Origin: Paludisphaera soli
Lineage (GTDB): Bacteria > Planctomycetota > Planctomycetia > Isosphaerales > Isosphaeraceae
NCBI RefSeq assembly: GCF_011064595.1
Contig: NZ_JAALJI010000007.1
Span: 62,001-126,000, forward strand
Length of the DNA: 64,000 nt
Direction: 5' to 3'
The notes under the pieces are model-generated. The model was not told the DNA's origin and did no database searches. It saw nothing but the letters and a program-made list of their open reading frames with translations. Position numbers and translations under genes: made by a program. Of the stretch, positions 51,403 through 61,363 are shown one piece after another. How positions within the stretch are numbered: the first letter of the stretch is position 1; each line of letters begins with the position of its first letter.

Positions 51403-54024
51403 ATGAGCTTCGACATCGACGACCCCCGGCTGACCGCCTTCGCCCTCGGCGAGCTGGACGGGGCCGAAAATCAAGACATCGAGCGCCTGCTCGCCGAACA
51501 TCCCGAGGCCCGCAAGCAGGTCGACGAGATCCGTCTCACCGCGAGCTGGCTCACCGAACGACTCCATGAGGAGCAGGCCCGCGAGACCGCGGCCCTCGCC
51601 CCGACCGTCGACCCCACCGCCGAGCCGGCCTCGCCCCGGCTCGTGGGGACCGAGACCTCCCCGACGCCCCGGCCCTGGTGGCGGTCGCCGACGATCCTCT
51701 CGTCGATCGCCGCGACGATGATGATCGGGACCGCCCTGGCGCTCCTGCCGGCCGTCCAGTCGCGTCGCGAGGCCGCCGAACGGGCGAAGGTCGTGAGCGA
51801 GATCGACGCCTCCGCGCCCGCGTCGGGCCGTTACGCACACCAGGAATCGCTCATCCCGCCCCCGCCGGCCGCCGAGCCCATGCCGCTCGATTCCTTGGCC
51901 GCGGCGTCGCCCGCCCCCCCGGCGGCGAAGCCCGCGGAGACCTTCTACGGCCGGGGACGTGGGCTCAAGAGGGACGCCGCGCCTCGCTCGGCCGGTCGCG
52001 AGCTTGCGGACCTGGCGGCGGTGGCCAGGCGGGAGGCCCCGTCGACCATCCGTGATTTCGACTCGTTCTCGGACGGGCCCGCTCCCGCGGCCGCCCCTCC
52101 GGGACTTGCGGCGAACGGCCCGCAGTCAGCCCCGACGACGTCGGCGGGCGCGGCTGTGAATTTCCAGGGCGGCATGGCGGGAAGCCTCGCCCGGCAAAAT
52201 CAGCCGATCCAGGTCGAGGGCGTCCGTCGTGAGATGATGCTGGGACAGGGGCAGCAGGGCCAGGTTGGCGATCAGCAACGGGGCCAAGCCCAGCCGAGCC
52301 AGCCAGCCCGGGGAGAACCGACCATAACTGCCGACCTGAGCGATCGGCCCGTGATCGAAAGCCGATTCGGGGCCGCCGAGAAGCTGGCCAAGCAGGAGGC
52401 GCTGGGCCTGGAGCTGGCCCGGGGCGGCGAGCCGAGCGAGCCGGCCGGACACACCGTCGCGGCTTCACCGGCCCCGACGAATTTCGCGGTCGAGCTGAAG
52501 GAGGCCGAGTTCGATCAGTCGCCCGGCAAGCGGAAGGACGCCGTCCCCGCCCTCCAGCAGGTCGAGGCGAGGCTGGCCGAGGAGGCCGAGGTTCTGCAGC
52601 GACAGCCGCCCGCCGCCGAGCCCGTCGCGGCGGTCGCGGAGAATCCGTTCGTCCTCGTCGGCCAGGAGGCGGTGTCGACCTTCTCGATCGACGTCGACAC
52701 GGCTTCCTACTCGATCGTCCGGCGCTCCTTGATGCAGCAGAATCGGCTGCCGGCCCCGGACGAGGTCCGGATCGAGGAGATGCTCAACTACTTCCCGTAT
52801 CAGGACCCGCCGCCGCCGGCGACGAGCCCCGACCCGTTCGCGATCCGCGTGGAAGTGGCCCGCTGCCCCTGGAACGCCGGCAACCGGCTGGCCCGGATCG
52901 GGATCGTCGGCAAGCCGATCGTCCAGGAGGCCCGCAAGCCCAGCAACCTCGTCTTCCTGGTCGACGTCTCCGGCTCGATGGACCAGCCCAACAAGCTGCC
53001 GCTGGTGCAGTGGGGGCTCCAGAAGCTGGTGGAGGAGCTCGGCGAGAACGACCGGGTGGCGATCGTGGTCTACGCCGGGTCTTCGGGCCTGGTCCTGCCG
53101 TCGACCTCGTGTCTGAACAAGGCCGAGATCCTGGCGCGGATCGAGGAGCTTCGCGCCGGCGGCTCGACCAACGGCGGGGCGGGCATTCAGCTCGCCTACG
53201 ACCTGGCGGCGTCGAATTTCATCAACGAGGGCGTCAACCGCGTGATCCTGGCGACCGACGGCGACTTCAACGTCGGCGTCACCAGCCAGGACGAACTCGT
53301 CCGCCTGATCGAGTCCAAGGCCAAGGGCCCGAAGCCGGTCTTCCTGACCGTCCTCGGGTTCGGCATGGACAACCTCAAGGACGGCACGCTGGAGAAGCTC
53401 GCCGACAAGGGGAACGGCCACTACGCCTACATCGACGGCCCCGAGGAGGCCCACAAGGTCCTCGTCGAGGAGATGGGCGCGACGCTCGACGTGATCGCCA
53501 AGGACGTCAAGATCCAGGTCGAATTCAAGCCCGAGCAGGTGAAGGCGTATCGGCTCGTCGGCTATGAAAATCGGGTGATGGCCAACGAGGACTTCGCGAA
53601 CGATCAGAAGGACGCCGGCGAGATCGGCGCGGGGCACCACGTCACCGCGCTTTACGAGATCGTCCCGGCCCAGGCCGAGGACCGGCCGGCGGAAGCGGCC
53701 TCGGCCGACTCGTTCGTCGTCCGGCTGCGGTACAAAAAGCCCGAAGGGAACGTCAGCGCCTTGATCGAGCGACCCGTCGCGGATCGGGGGCTGGACTACT
53801 CCGAGGCTTCGGACGACTTCAAGTTCGCCTCGTCCGTGGCGGCGTTCGGGATGCTGCTGCGGCGCTCGCCGTCGGTCGGCACCCTGACCTACTCCGGCGT
53901 GATCGAGCTGGCCTCGCCCACGCTGGCCCACGACCCTTCGGGCTACCGCAAGGAGTTCCTGGGCCTGGTGCAGAAGGCCCGCGACCTCGGCGTGCCGGCG
54001 CTGGCCGCGCCGGTCGAACCCTGA
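51403..54024 (+). CDS. VWA protein with an anti-sigma-like N-terminus (YfbK-like)
   Basis: 873 residues; GGAAAGGAG lies just upstream of the ATG. Residues 1-50 ('[20 protein letters not shown]') resemble the anti-sigma N-terminal fold without the zinc ligands. One membrane helix is near residues 97-115, then a long Pro/Ala/Gln-rich linker. From about 420 come the YfbK-type N-terminal block ('[20 protein letters not shown]'), a VWA domain with MIDAS 'DVSGSMD' (about residue 520), and a C-terminal DUF3520-like part ('[13 protein letters not shown]'). The VWA part would face outside and the anti-sigma part inside, suggesting signal transfer to the sigma factor. Inference from layout. Confidence 0.85.
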   Translation: MSFDIDDPRLTAFALGELDGAENQDIERLLAEHPEARKQVDEIRLTASWLTERLHEEQARETAALAPTVDPTAEPASPRLVGTETSPTPRPWWRSPTILSSIAATMMIGTALALLPAVQSRREAAERAKVVSEIDASAPASGRYAHQESLIPPPPAAEPMPLDSLAAASPAPPAAKPAETFYGRGRGLKRDAAPRSAGRELADLAAVARREAPSTIRDFDSFSDGPAPAAAPPGLAANGPQSAPTTSAGAAVNFQGGMAGSLARQNQPIQVEGVRREMMLGQGQQGQVGDQQRGQAQPSQPARGEPTITADLSDRPVIESRFGAAEKLAKQEALGLELARGGEPSEPAGHTVAASPAPTNFAVELKEAEFDQSPGKRKDAVPALQQVEARLAEEAEVLQRQPPAAEPVAAVAENPFVLVGQEAVSTFSIDVDTASYSIVRRSLMQQNRLPAPDEVRIEEMLNYFPYQDPPPPATSPDPFAIRVEVARCPWNAGNRLARIGIVGKPIVQEARKPSNLVFLVDVSGSMDQPNKLPLVQWGLQKLVEELGENDRVAIVVYAGSSGLVLPSTSCLNKAEILARIEELRAGGSTNGGAGIQLAYDLAASNFINEGVNRVILATDGDFNVGVTSQDELVRLIESKAKGPKPVFLTVLGFGMDNLKDGTLEKLADKGNGHYAYIDGPEEAHKVLVEEMGATLDVIAKDVKIQVEFKPEQVKAYRLVGYENRVMANEDFANDQKDAGEIGAGHHVTALYEIVPAQAEDRPAEAASADSFVVRLRYKKPEGNVSALIERPVADRGLDYSEASDDFKFASSVAAFGMLLRRSPSVGTLTYSGVIELASPTLAHDPSGYRKEFLGLVQKARDLGVPALAAPVEP

Positions 54025-54052
54025 CCGGCAAGAGTCTGGTGATGCGACATCC

Positions 54053-54089
54053 GGGCCGGCCGCTCCCGCAACGGGGCGGCCGGCCCTTT
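54053..54089. terminator. Terminator between convergent genes
   Basis: GGGCCGGCCGC (54053-54063) pairs with GCGGCCGGCCC (54076-54086) around a 12-base loop; TTT follows on the plus strand. It lies 29 bases past the VWA gene stop and before the end of the convergent surface-protein gene, so it may serve both. Confidence 0.6.
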
Positions 54090-54100
54090 GCGCGTCTGGA

Positions 54101-54703
54101 TCAGGCGACGGGGACGACGTTCAGGCCGCCGGCGTCGGCGATGATGGCGTAGGGGCGGCCGAGGCTCGGGTCGGTCGGGACCCAGCGGGAGGAGGCGTAG
54201 ACGGTGTCGACCTCGGCGAGCTGGATCACGCTCCGACGCTCGACGGTGTCGAAGCTCACCTGGAACGTCGGGGCGCTGTTGAAGGGGCCGCCGAACGGCG
54301 CGTAGTAGACCTGGCTCTGCCCGGGCTTGAGGGTGAAATCGGAGAACCGGCCTCCCTCGACGGTGGAGGCCGACGCGCTGAAGGTGATGGTCGCCTTCGT
54401 GGTGTTCGTGATCGTGATCAGGCCGAACTGGATATTCGGCGCCGGCGGAGTCGGCCGGCCGATCCGGGGGCCCTGGTTGCCGAGGAAGCCCGCGCCGATG
54501 GTGGTCGTCGGGCCGTTGGGGCCCGGCACGGGCACGCCCGGGGCCCGTCGCGGCGGGGGCCGGAGCGCGGGGTTGACCGGCCGGGCCCGCTGGACGGCCC
54601 GCTCGGCCAGGGCCGCGCGCATCGAGGGCAGGGCCGCGGTGAGCAGGCGACCCTCCATCTCCTCGCCGCCGGGACGGATCGCCCGCGATCTTCGCGCCTT
54701 CAT
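54101..54703 (-). CDS. Small surface protein with an LEPR-XLL-like motif
   Basis: 200 residues from ATG 54703. The N-terminus has 'GGEEMEGRLLTAALP', the same type of motif as in the giant surface protein (residues about 12-26), instead of an ordinary signal peptide. A Pro/Arg-rich stretch follows ('RPPPRRAPGVPVPGPNG'). The C-terminal 100 residues are one beta-sandwich ('FGLITITNTTKATITFSASA', 'QVYYAPFGGPFNSAPTFQVS'). Probably exported and exposed; ligand unknown. It follows proA by about 145 bases on the same strand. Confidence 0.7.
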   Translation of the reverse strand: MKARRSRAIRPGGEEMEGRLLTAALPSMRAALAERAVQRARPVNPALRPPPRRAPGVPVPGPNGPTTTIGAGFLGNQGPRIGRPTPPAPNIQFGLITITNTTKATITFSASASTVEGGRFSDFTLKPGQSQVYYAPFGGPFNSAPTFQVSFDTVERRSVIQLAEVDTVYASSRWVPTDPSLGRPYAIIADAGGLNVVPVA

Positions 54704-54848
54704 CGCATCGCCCTCGTGGTGTCTGGTCTCGCGTTCGCGACGTACAAGAGTGAGTCTTGCCGCGCAAATCCCGGTTGTCGAACCGGGAGCGATTCTGACA
54801 TTTCGAGAGCATCGATGCAAACGGCCCGAGCGGCCCGGACGGCCCGGC

Positions 54849-56165
54849 CTACTCGCGGACCTGGCCGTCGCCGTAGACGATCCACTTGGTGGAGGTCAGT
54901 TCGACGAGCCCGCAGGGGCCGCGGGCGTGGTACTTGTCGGTGCTGATTCCGATCTCGGCCCCGAGTCCGAGCTGGCCGCCGTCGTTGAACCGGGTGCTGG
55001 CGTTGACCATGACGGCGGAACTGTCCACGCGGGCGACGAACCGGCGGGCGGCGGCCAGGTCGCGGGTGACGATGGCCTCGGTGTGCGAGGAGCCGTGGCG
55101 GGCGATGTGGGCGACCGCCTCGTCGAGCGAGTCCACCACCTTGACCGCCAGGATCTTGTCCAGGAACTCGGTGTCCCAGTCGGCGTCGGTGGCCGGGGCG
55201 GCGTCCGGGAGGATCGCGCGGGCTTTCTCGTCGGCGCGAATCGCGACGCCGGCCGCCTTGAGGGCCTCGGCGGCCCCGGGGAGCCAGCTCTCGGCGACCT
55301 CGCGGTGGACGAGCAGGGTCTCGGCGGCGTTGCAGACGCCCGGGCGCTGGGCCTTGGCGTTGACGATGATCCGGGTGGCGACCTCGGGGTCGGCGGCCTC
55401 ATCGACGTACACGGAGCAGATGCCGTTGTAGTGCTTCATGACCGGCATCTTCGCCTCGGCCGCGACGCGGCGGATCAGCCCTTCGCCGCCGCGCGGGATC
55501 GCCAGGTCGATGAACTCGGGCAGGGCGAGCAGCCGGCCGACGGCCTCGCGATCGGTCGTGGTGACGAGCTGGACGGCGTGCTCGGGGAGGCCGCAACGCG
55601 CCAGCTCGTCGGCGAGGACGCGGTGCAGGGCCCGATTGGAGTGGATGGCTTCCTTGCCGCCCCGGAGGATGGCCGCGTTGCCGCTCTTGATGCAGATGGC
55701 GGCGGCGTCGATCGTGACGTTCGGGCGGCTCTCGTAGATCATGAAGACCACGCCGAGCGGCACGCGGACCTGGACGGCGTCCAGGCCGTTGGGGCGTCGG
55801 CTCGACCGCACGACCTCGCCGATGGGGTCGGGGAGGGCGGCGACTTCCCGGAGGCTCTTCGCCATCTCGCCGATCCGCTTGGCGTTGAGCGTCAGGCGGT
55901 CCACGGCCGCGGCGTTGAGCCCCATCCCCGGCGCGGCTTCCACGTCGAGGGCGTTGGCCGCGAGGATCTCGTTGGAACGGGCCGCGAGGGCCTCGGCCGC
56001 CGCGGCGAGCCAGGCGTCCTTGGCGCCGGGGCCCGCCGTCGCCAGCTCGCGGGCCGCCGCCTTCGCCCGGCTCGCCAGCCCTCGGCAGAGCGAATCGAGG
56101 TCCGCCTTCCCCCCGTCCGACCCCAGCCCCTTTGTCTCGACCGCCGTCGCCGCCTCAGACATCAT
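54849..56165 (-). CDS. proA: Gamma-glutamyl phosphate reductase
   Basis: 438 residues. It reduces gamma-glutamyl phosphate to glutamate semialdehyde, the second step of proline synthesis. The catalytic Cys is in '[17 protein letters not shown]'. NADPH-site and fold blocks include '[20 protein letters not shown]', '[14 protein letters not shown]' and 'ARFGTDHYHA'-like '[20 protein letters not shown]'. proB is not in the window. The start overlaps the folP stop by 11 bases, so it is in the long minus-strand operon with unrelated housekeeping genes. Confidence 0.96.
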   Translation of the reverse strand: MMSEAATAVETKGLGSDGGKADLDSLCRGLASRAKAAARELATAGPGAKDAWLAAAAEALAARSNEILAANALDVEAAPGMGLNAAAVDRLTLNAKRIGEMAKSLREVAALPDPIGEVVRSSRRPNGLDAVQVRVPLGVVFMIYESRPNVTIDAAAICIKSGNAAILRGGKEAIHSNRALHRVLADELARCGLPEHAVQLVTTTDREAVGRLLALPEFIDLAIPRGGEGLIRRVAAEAKMPVMKHYNGICSVYVDEAADPEVATRIIVNAKAQRPGVCNAAETLLVHREVAESWLPGAAEALKAAGVAIRADEKARAILPDAAPATDADWDTEFLDKILAVKVVDSLDEAVAHIARHGSSHTEAIVTRDLAAARRFVARVDSSAVMVNASTRFNDGGQLGLGAEIGISTDKYHARGPCGLVELTSTKWIVYGDGQVRE

Positions 56166-57009
56166 CCGTCCCCTTCCAACCCCTGACGAGCCCCCAGACC
56201 TTGATCGCGTCGACCATCGGGCCGACGTCGTGGACCCGGACGACGCCCGCCCCCAGCGTGCAGCCGGCGAGCGAGCAGACGACCGAGCTGGTCAGCCGCT
56301 GGTCCATGCCCCGTCCCGTCATCGTCTTGAGCGTCCCCTTGCGGGAGACGCCCAGCAGCACCGCGCAGTCCAGCGTCCCGAATCGATCGAGGTTCCGCAA
56401 GAGCGCCAGGTTGTGCTCGTAAGTCTTGCCGAAGCCGATCCCCGGGTCGACCGCGATCCGGGAGCGGGGGATCCCCGCGGCCTCGCACCAGGCGACCCGG
56501 CCGGCGAGATAAGCCAGCACGTCCTCGACGACGTCGTCGTAGCGGGGGTCGTCCTGCATGGTCTGGGGCGTGCCTTGCATGTGCATGACCACGACGGCGG
56601 CCCCGGAGTCGACGGCGACCGCGGCCATCGCCTCGTCGCGCAGGCCCGAGACGTCGTTGAGGATGCAGGCCCCGGCGCGGACGGCCTCGCGGGCGACCTC
56701 GGCCTTCATGGTGTCGATCGAGATCGGCACGGAGACGGCGGCGGCGAGCCGCTCGATCACCGGGACGACCCGGCGGATCTCCTCCTCGGCGGGCACGACC
56801 TCGGAGCCGGGCCGGGTCGATTCGCCCCCCACGTCGAGGATGTCGGCCCCGTCCTCGACGAGCTTCAGGGCGTGCTCCACGGCGGCGTCGACGCCGTACC
56901 AGCGGCCGCCGTCGGAGAAGCTGTCGGGGGTGACGTTGACGATCCCCATAACCTTGGGGACGTCGTCGACGAGCAGGGGGCGGCCGGCGGCCTCCCATCG
57001 GGCTTTCAT
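56155..57009 (-). CDS. folP: Dihydropteroate synthase
   Basis: 284 residues from ATG 57009. It joins p-aminobenzoate to the pterin to make dihydropteroate in folate synthesis. Signatures are '[15 protein letters not shown]', '[18 protein letters not shown]' and '[16 protein letters not shown]', and later '[17 protein letters not shown]' and '[10 protein letters not shown]'. Complete TIM-barrel length. It lies between the LptE-like gene and proA. Together with ygfA it gives two folate genes in the window, not adjacent. Confidence 0.96.
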   Translation of the reverse strand: MKARWEAAGRPLLVDDVPKVMGIVNVTPDSFSDGGRWYGVDAAVEHALKLVEDGADILDVGGESTRPGSEVVPAEEEIRRVVPVIERLAAAVSVPISIDTMKAEVAREAVRAGACILNDVSGLRDEAMAAVAVDSGAAVVVMHMQGTPQTMQDDPRYDDVVEDVLAYLAGRVAWCEAAGIPRSRIAVDPGIGFGKTYEHNLALLRNLDRFGTLDCAVLLGVSRKGTLKTMTGRGMDQRLTSSVVCSLAGCTLGAGVVRVHDVGPMVDAIKVWGLVRGWKGTDDV

Positions 57010-57035
57010 GATGGACGTCTCTCTCGATCGCTCCG

Positions 57036-57599
57036 TCAGCGGAGGTCTTCCTCGGTGTACCAGGGCTGCTCCATCATATCGACGACCTGGGCGGACAGCC
57101 TCTGGCAGACGGACTGAAGAGCCGTCATCGAGGTCTCGCCGATCTCGGGGACGAAGTTCACGGTCTCCGAGATGATCGTCGGCTGACGGTTCTTCTCGGA
57201 GGCGGTCGGCGGGTTGTGCAGCCAGTTGACGCTGACGTTGACCGTCCGCGTGAGCTGGCGCGGCAGGTTGAACGGGCTCTCGACGACGATGTTCTTGTCG
57301 GCGAAGTTCACGACGCCGCTGAGGATCGTGTCGGCGTCTTCGAGGCTGTCGACGATCCGGTACGGCGTGCGGCGGCCGATCTCCTTCTGGATCATCTCGG
57401 TCAGCATCTTCTCGACGTCTCGGGTGAACGTCTGCGACTTGAACATCGGGACGTAGACCGTCTGGACGCTCTTGTCGTAGGGGGCGCGGAAGTTGTAGCC
57501 GCAGCCCCCCGCCAGGCCGACGATCGCCAGCATGGCCCAGGCGGCGGCCTGTCGCCGTCCCGGCGCGGCGAGGGTCGATCGGGGGTGACGTGCGAGCAT
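57036..57599 (-). CDS. LptE-like outer-membrane lipoprotein
   Basis: 187 residues with a lipobox 'IVGLAGGCGYNF'. The mature part begins 'CGYNFRAPYDKSVQTVYVPM', the usual opening of the LptE (LPS-assembly) family, and continues as an alpha/beta sandwich ('DADTILSGVVNFADKNIVVE'). In Gram-negative cells LptE plugs LptD to insert LPS in the outer membrane. Presence here supports an outer-membrane-like envelope. It follows the BamD-like gene, another outer-membrane assembly gene, by about 90 bases. Confidence 0.8.
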   Translation of the reverse strand: MLARHPRSTLAAPGRRQAAAWAMLAIVGLAGGCGYNFRAPYDKSVQTVYVPMFKSQTFTRDVEKMLTEMIQKEIGRRTPYRIVDSLEDADTILSGVVNFADKNIVVESPFNLPRQLTRTVNVSVNWLHNPPTASEKNRQPTIISETVNFVPEIGETSMTALQSVCQRLSAQVVDMMEQPWYTEEDLR

Positions 57600-57688
57600 G
57601 GGTTCCGCCTCTTCCTGGGCATCCTGGGCCCGGCCCGGAGGTGAGTTCCGCGAGGGGCCGGAGTCGTCCGTGGGCTCTCTTCAATGCG

Positions 57689-59011
57689 TTACATCATGCC
57701 GCCCGGCGACATCCCCATGCCGCCCGCGCCGCCCATCCCGCCCATGCCGCCGCCGGCGCTGTAGTACGGGTCGGTGGCGTTGGGTTGCGTGAGCATCTTG
57801 CTGGGGAGCGAGGACTTGCGGGGGAGTTTGGCGAGCGACGCCAGGTCGGTCTTGGCCTTCACGGCCCACGGGCTGTTGGGCCAGCGCTGGGGGATCTTGC
57901 CGAAGTAGTACTCGGCGGCGGCGACCTTGCCGATCTTCTTGTAATACGCGCCGACGTTGTAGGCCCGCTCGGCGTCCTGGTCGTTGATCAGGTCGAGGGT
58001 GTGGAAGAGCTTCTCGTTCTCTTCCTGCTTGTCGGGGAACGTCGCCATGGTCTGGCGGACGAGGTCGCGGGCCTTCTCCAGGCCTTCGCCGTCGTAGGCG
58101 GGGCCGAGGTAGCCCTTCATGCGGGAGTCGATCGCGGCCAGGTGGGCCTTGTGCAGGAACGGGCTCTTTGGGTGGGTGGCGATCATCTCGTCGTAGTAGA
58201 TAGCGGCCGTCTCGTAGTCGGCGTTCTCCATGTGATAGTCGGCGATCTGCATCACGGCGTCGTCGGCGAGGGGGCCGTCGGGCATGTGGTGGCGGACGTG
58301 CTCCAGGGCCTTGAGCCCCATCCCCCGCGTGTCGATCAGGGGCTGCCCGCCGTTCCAGTGGGTATACCACGGGAGCTTCTGATCCGGCTTGGCCTCGGGG
58401 TCGCTCTGGGCCAGCCAGATCTGGGCGATCGCATACTCCCGGCTCACCACGTCGTCCATCTTCTGGGTGCCGGGGTAGTCGGCGGCCAGGCGTTCGTAGC
58501 TCTCGTGGGCGGCGACGTACTTCTTCCGGTGGAACTGGCATTCGGCCACGTAGAACTGGGCCTTCTCGCCCCAGGCGGATTCCTTGCGGGCCTTGGCGAT
58601 CTTGGCGAAGGCGGACTCGGCCTCGGCGAGCTTGCCGGCCTCGTAGAGGGCGAAGGCGTCGTCCAGCTCCTTCTGCGCGTCGGGGTCGAGCTTGGGCTTC
58701 ATGAACGGCGACCAGCCGTTGGAGCCCAGGACCTTGCCCGACGGGTCGCGGTCGTCGGTCGACTTGTCGGCGCCCGCGGAGGGGTCGCGGGGGCTCAGCC
58801 AGCGCTTGAGGAGGGTGTCGCTGTCGGCGACCTTCTCGGTCTTGGCGCGGGCCAGCTCGGCCTCGCCGATCGGCTTGGCGAGGCCCGAGTCGTAGGTCGA
58901 CCGCCACTGGGCGAAGGGCACGGCGAAGCTCTGGCAGCCGGCCGCCGATCCCACGATCAGGGCGACGGCGGCGGCCCTGGCGGCGGCCTGCATTCGAGAC
59001 GATCGGGTCAT
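57689..59011 (-). CDS. BamD-like tetratricopeptide lipoprotein
   Basis: 440 residues from ATG 59011. Lipobox 'LIVGSAAGCQSF'. TPR-type helical pairs follow from about residue 130: 'FALYEAGKLAEAESAFAKIA', 'CQFHRKKYVAAHESYERLAA', 'ENADYETAAIYYDEMIATHP' and 'GAYYKKIGKVAAAEYYFGKI'. The layout resembles BamD/YfiO, the lipoprotein partner of BamA in outer-membrane protein assembly, but it is nearly twice as long. The last 30 residues are Met/Gly-rich ('GGGMGGMGGAGGMGMSPGGM'). It is paired with an LptE-like gene, hinting at an envelope biogenesis pair. Confidence 0.8.
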   Translation of the reverse strand: MTRSSRMQAAARAAAVALIVGSAAGCQSFAVPFAQWRSTYDSGLAKPIGEAELARAKTEKVADSDTLLKRWLSPRDPSAGADKSTDDRDPSGKVLGSNGWSPFMKPKLDPDAQKELDDAFALYEAGKLAEAESAFAKIAKARKESAWGEKAQFYVAECQFHRKKYVAAHESYERLAADYPGTQKMDDVVSREYAIAQIWLAQSDPEAKPDQKLPWYTHWNGGQPLIDTRGMGLKALEHVRHHMPDGPLADDAVMQIADYHMENADYETAAIYYDEMIATHPKSPFLHKAHLAAIDSRMKGYLGPAYDGEGLEKARDLVRQTMATFPDKQEENEKLFHTLDLINDQDAERAYNVGAYYKKIGKVAAAEYYFGKIPQRWPNSPWAVKAKTDLASLAKLPRKSSLPSKMLTQPNATDPYYSAGGGMGGMGGAGGMGMSPGGMM

Positions 59012-59084
59012 GGGTCCTCGTTCTCGAATCCCGGGGTTACGGTTGGCGGAGGGGCCGACGATCCTTCGTGCCGGGTTCATCGGC

Positions 59085-59828
59085 TCAGACTCCCAGGAAG
59101 GGCCAGACCCGCGGTCGATGGCCCAGGACGTGACTGACGACGGCCCCGACCGTCTGCCGGACGGTCGCGAGCTCCGAGCCCGACATCCCCATCTCGCGCC
59201 AGGCGTCTCCGGGGGTGGCGAGGGCCTGGAGCCCCTCGATCGTCCGCCGCGAGGCCGTGATGACGTGGGGCTGGCCGGGACGGCAGGCCGGGCACAGGGT
59301 CCCCCCCGTCGCCGGCCCGAACGCCACGGCCTCCTCGTCGCCCAGGGGCTCGCCGCAGTGGGCGCACCGGTCGAGGAGCGGCATCAGGCCGATCTCCCGC
59401 AGGCACGCCAGCTCGAACCTCAGGACGCGTCGCGCCCGCAGACCCGGGTCGCCCAGATGCCGCAAGGTGATCCTCGCCGCGTCGAACAGCTTGGGGTGCG
59501 GGTCGTGGTAGTCCGTCAGGTCGGTCAGCAGTTCGGCGATGTAGTAGCCGGCATACAGGGCCGCCAGATCGCGGCGCAGACAGGAAAACCGCTCCACGGG
59601 CGCGGCCTCGGTCAGAAGATCGAGGGACTCCGACGCCTTGGGCAGCAGCACGATATCCGATACGCCCAGCAGGTCAAGGCCACCCTGGAACGCCGACTTC
59701 AGCCGCCGCCCCCCCTTCGCCAGCGCCGCCACCTTCCCCAGCTCGCGCGTGAACAGGGTCACGACCAGGCTGGTTTCGAAGACGTCCACGGTCCGCACTA
59801 CCAGGGCCAGCGAGCGATTCGCGGGCAA
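59085..59828 (-). CDS. recO: DNA repair protein RecO
   Basis: 247 residues from TTG 59828, with GGAGGAG 7 bases upstream, in preference to GTG 59855. An N-terminal OB fold ('LVVRTVDVFETSLVVTLFTR') is followed by a helical domain and a zinc-finger: 'CAHCGEPLG' with a second pair 'LCPACRPG'. RecO helps RecR load RecA on SSB-coated DNA. It lies just past the repeat unit that follows corC, so it may have its own promoter or be the next gene of the operon. Confidence 0.93.
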   Translation of the reverse strand: MPANRSLALVVRTVDVFETSLVVTLFTRELGKVAALAKGGRRLKSAFQGGLDLLGVSDIVLLPKASESLDLLTEAAPVERFSCLRRDLAALYAGYYIAELLTDLTDYHDPHPKLFDAARITLRHLGDPGLRARRVLRFELACLREIGLMPLLDRCAHCGEPLGDEEAVAFGPATGGTLCPACRPGQPHVITASRRTIEGLQALATPGDAWREMGMSGSELATVRQTVGAVVSHVLGHRPRVWPFLGV

Positions 59829-59916
59829 GGTCCGACTCCTCCCTCGTGAGGCCACGCCCGAGACGAAAGGTACTGTTCAATTATACCGTGTTCGTCCCCC
59901 CCCCGGCGGCTGCGCC

Positions 59917-60036
59917 CCGAATCGGCTTCGTTCGCGCCGGCCCGGAACGAACCCAAATCGACGGAAGTGCTTGCGAGGGAAGATTTTTTGGGGCTCGAAG
60001 GGGGGCCGAAAATTGGGTTCGTTCGGCGCGCTTCGG
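59917..60036. repeat. Intergenic repeat, unit C (inverted relative to A and B)
   Basis: Reverse complement contains GCGCGCCGAACGAACCCAAT (left part, near 60013-60032). After about 50 bases comes a right part with GGGTTCGTTCC and GAACGAAGCCGATT (near 59920-59957). It begins 10 bases beyond the corC stop. Same two-part layout as the units near 26 kb, but opposite orientation. Confidence 0.65.
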
Positions 60037-60045
60037 CGTCCCATT

Positions 60046-61338
60046 TCACGCGCCGGGGGCGTTCTCCGGGGCGGGCTCCAGGTTCATCTTGATCCGCCGG
60101 ATGGAGCGGTCGCCGACGGCGAGCACCGTGAACTCGACGCCGTCGCGGCGGAAGCTCGCGCCGGGCTCGGGGAGCCGGCCCAGCGCGTGGAGGGCCAGCC
60201 CGCCGATGGTCTGATACTCCTCGTCGGTCGGCAGGTGGACGCCGAAACGCTCGTTCAGCTCCTCCAGCTCGACCCCGGCGTCGACCTCGAACGCGGCGTC
60301 GCCCAGGGGGACGACCGGGTCGTCGGCGGTGGGCGCGTCGTGCTCGTCGTGGATCGGGCCGATGAGCTGCTCGATCAGGTCTTCCATCGTAACCAGGCCG
60401 GCCACGCCGCCGTATTCGTCGAGGATCACGGCCAGCGGCGCGCGTCGGAACCGCATGTCTTCCAGGAGCTGGAAGGCGTTCTTGGACTCGGGGACGCAGT
60501 AGGCCTCGCGGGCGATCCGGGACGGGACGACGGCCTCCCCGGGGGCGGCGGCGACCATGCGGTCGAGCAGGTCCTTGACCAGCAGGATGCCGACCACGTC
60601 GTCGCGGTTGCGGCCGTAGAGGGGGATGCGGCTGCGGCCCGTGGTGCGGAACGCGTCGGCGGCCTCCTGGGCGGAGACGGTGGACGGCAGCATGACCATG
60701 GCCGACCTCGGCTGCATGATCTCGGAGGCGACGGTGCGGGTCAGCTCGACCACGTTGCCCATCAGGTCGCGCGCCTGCTCAGGAAGCTCGGGCTCCTGGT
60801 CGTCGTCGTCCTCCAGGTCGCCGGGGACCTCGACCTCGACGCTCGCCGGCCGGCTGCCGATCTCGTCGGTCCCGACGACCCACTCCACCAGCCGCTCCAG
60901 GGCGGTCGCGGCGGCGGTCAGGGGGAGGCCGGCGGCCCGGATCAGCCCGGTCGCGGGCCAGATCCGGTCCAGGATGGACTCGGCGAAGATCCGACCCGCG
61001 GCCCCTGCGGCGAGGTAGCCGCCGAGCCCCGTCAGGACGATCAGCGTCGCCAGCCCGACCTGCGGGAACCACTCGACCTGGCGGCCCAGGACCACCCCCG
61101 CGGCGGTGGCCAGCAGCAGGCCGGTCGCCACGGCGACCGCCTTGGCGGCCCGCTCGGTGCGGGCGTCCAGGTGGGCGATCTCGTCCGCGCGCTCGGCGCG
61201 GCCGCGGGCCTCGGTCAGCTCTTCGAGCCGGCTCCGCGAATACGACTGGAGCGCCTCGGTCAGGGCGATCGCGACCAGGTGCACGAGCACGAGCGGCACG
61301 CAGGAGAGAACGATCCAGGTCGAGTTCGGCCCGTCCAA
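60046..61338 (-). CDS. CNNM/CorC-type membrane protein with CBS domains
   Basis: 430 residues from TTG 61338, with GGAG 8 bases upstream. An N-terminal membrane region of three to four helices (DUF21-like, 'FPQVGLATLIVLTGLGGYLA') is followed by two CBS motifs ('ASEIMQPRSAMVMLPSTVSA', 'YGRNRDDVVGILLVKDLLDR') and a CorC/HlyC transporter-associated C-terminus ('DAGVELEELNERFGVHLP'). Related proteins export Mg2+ or Co2+. A long acidic linker ('GDLEDDDDQEPELPEQ') is unusual. It follows ybeY by 25 bases, a frequent pairing in bacteria. Confidence 0.87.
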   Translation of the reverse strand: MDGPNSTWIVLSCVPLVLVHLVAIALTEALQSYSRSRLEELTEARGRAERADEIAHLDARTERAAKAVAVATGLLLATAAGVVLGRQVEWFPQVGLATLIVLTGLGGYLAAGAAGRIFAESILDRIWPATGLIRAAGLPLTAAATALERLVEWVVGTDEIGSRPASVEVEVPGDLEDDDDQEPELPEQARDLMGNVVELTRTVASEIMQPRSAMVMLPSTVSAQEAADAFRTTGRSRIPLYGRNRDDVVGILLVKDLLDRMVAAAPGEAVVPSRIAREAYCVPESKNAFQLLEDMRFRRAPLAVILDEYGGVAGLVTMEDLIEQLIGPIHDEHDAPTADDPVVPLGDAAFEVDAGVELEELNERFGVHLPTDEEYQTIGGLALHALGRLPEPGASFRRDGVEFTVLAVGDRSIRRIKMNLEPAPENAPGA

Positions 61339-61363
61339 GCGAGGGACTCCGGGGTGGGGGCGG

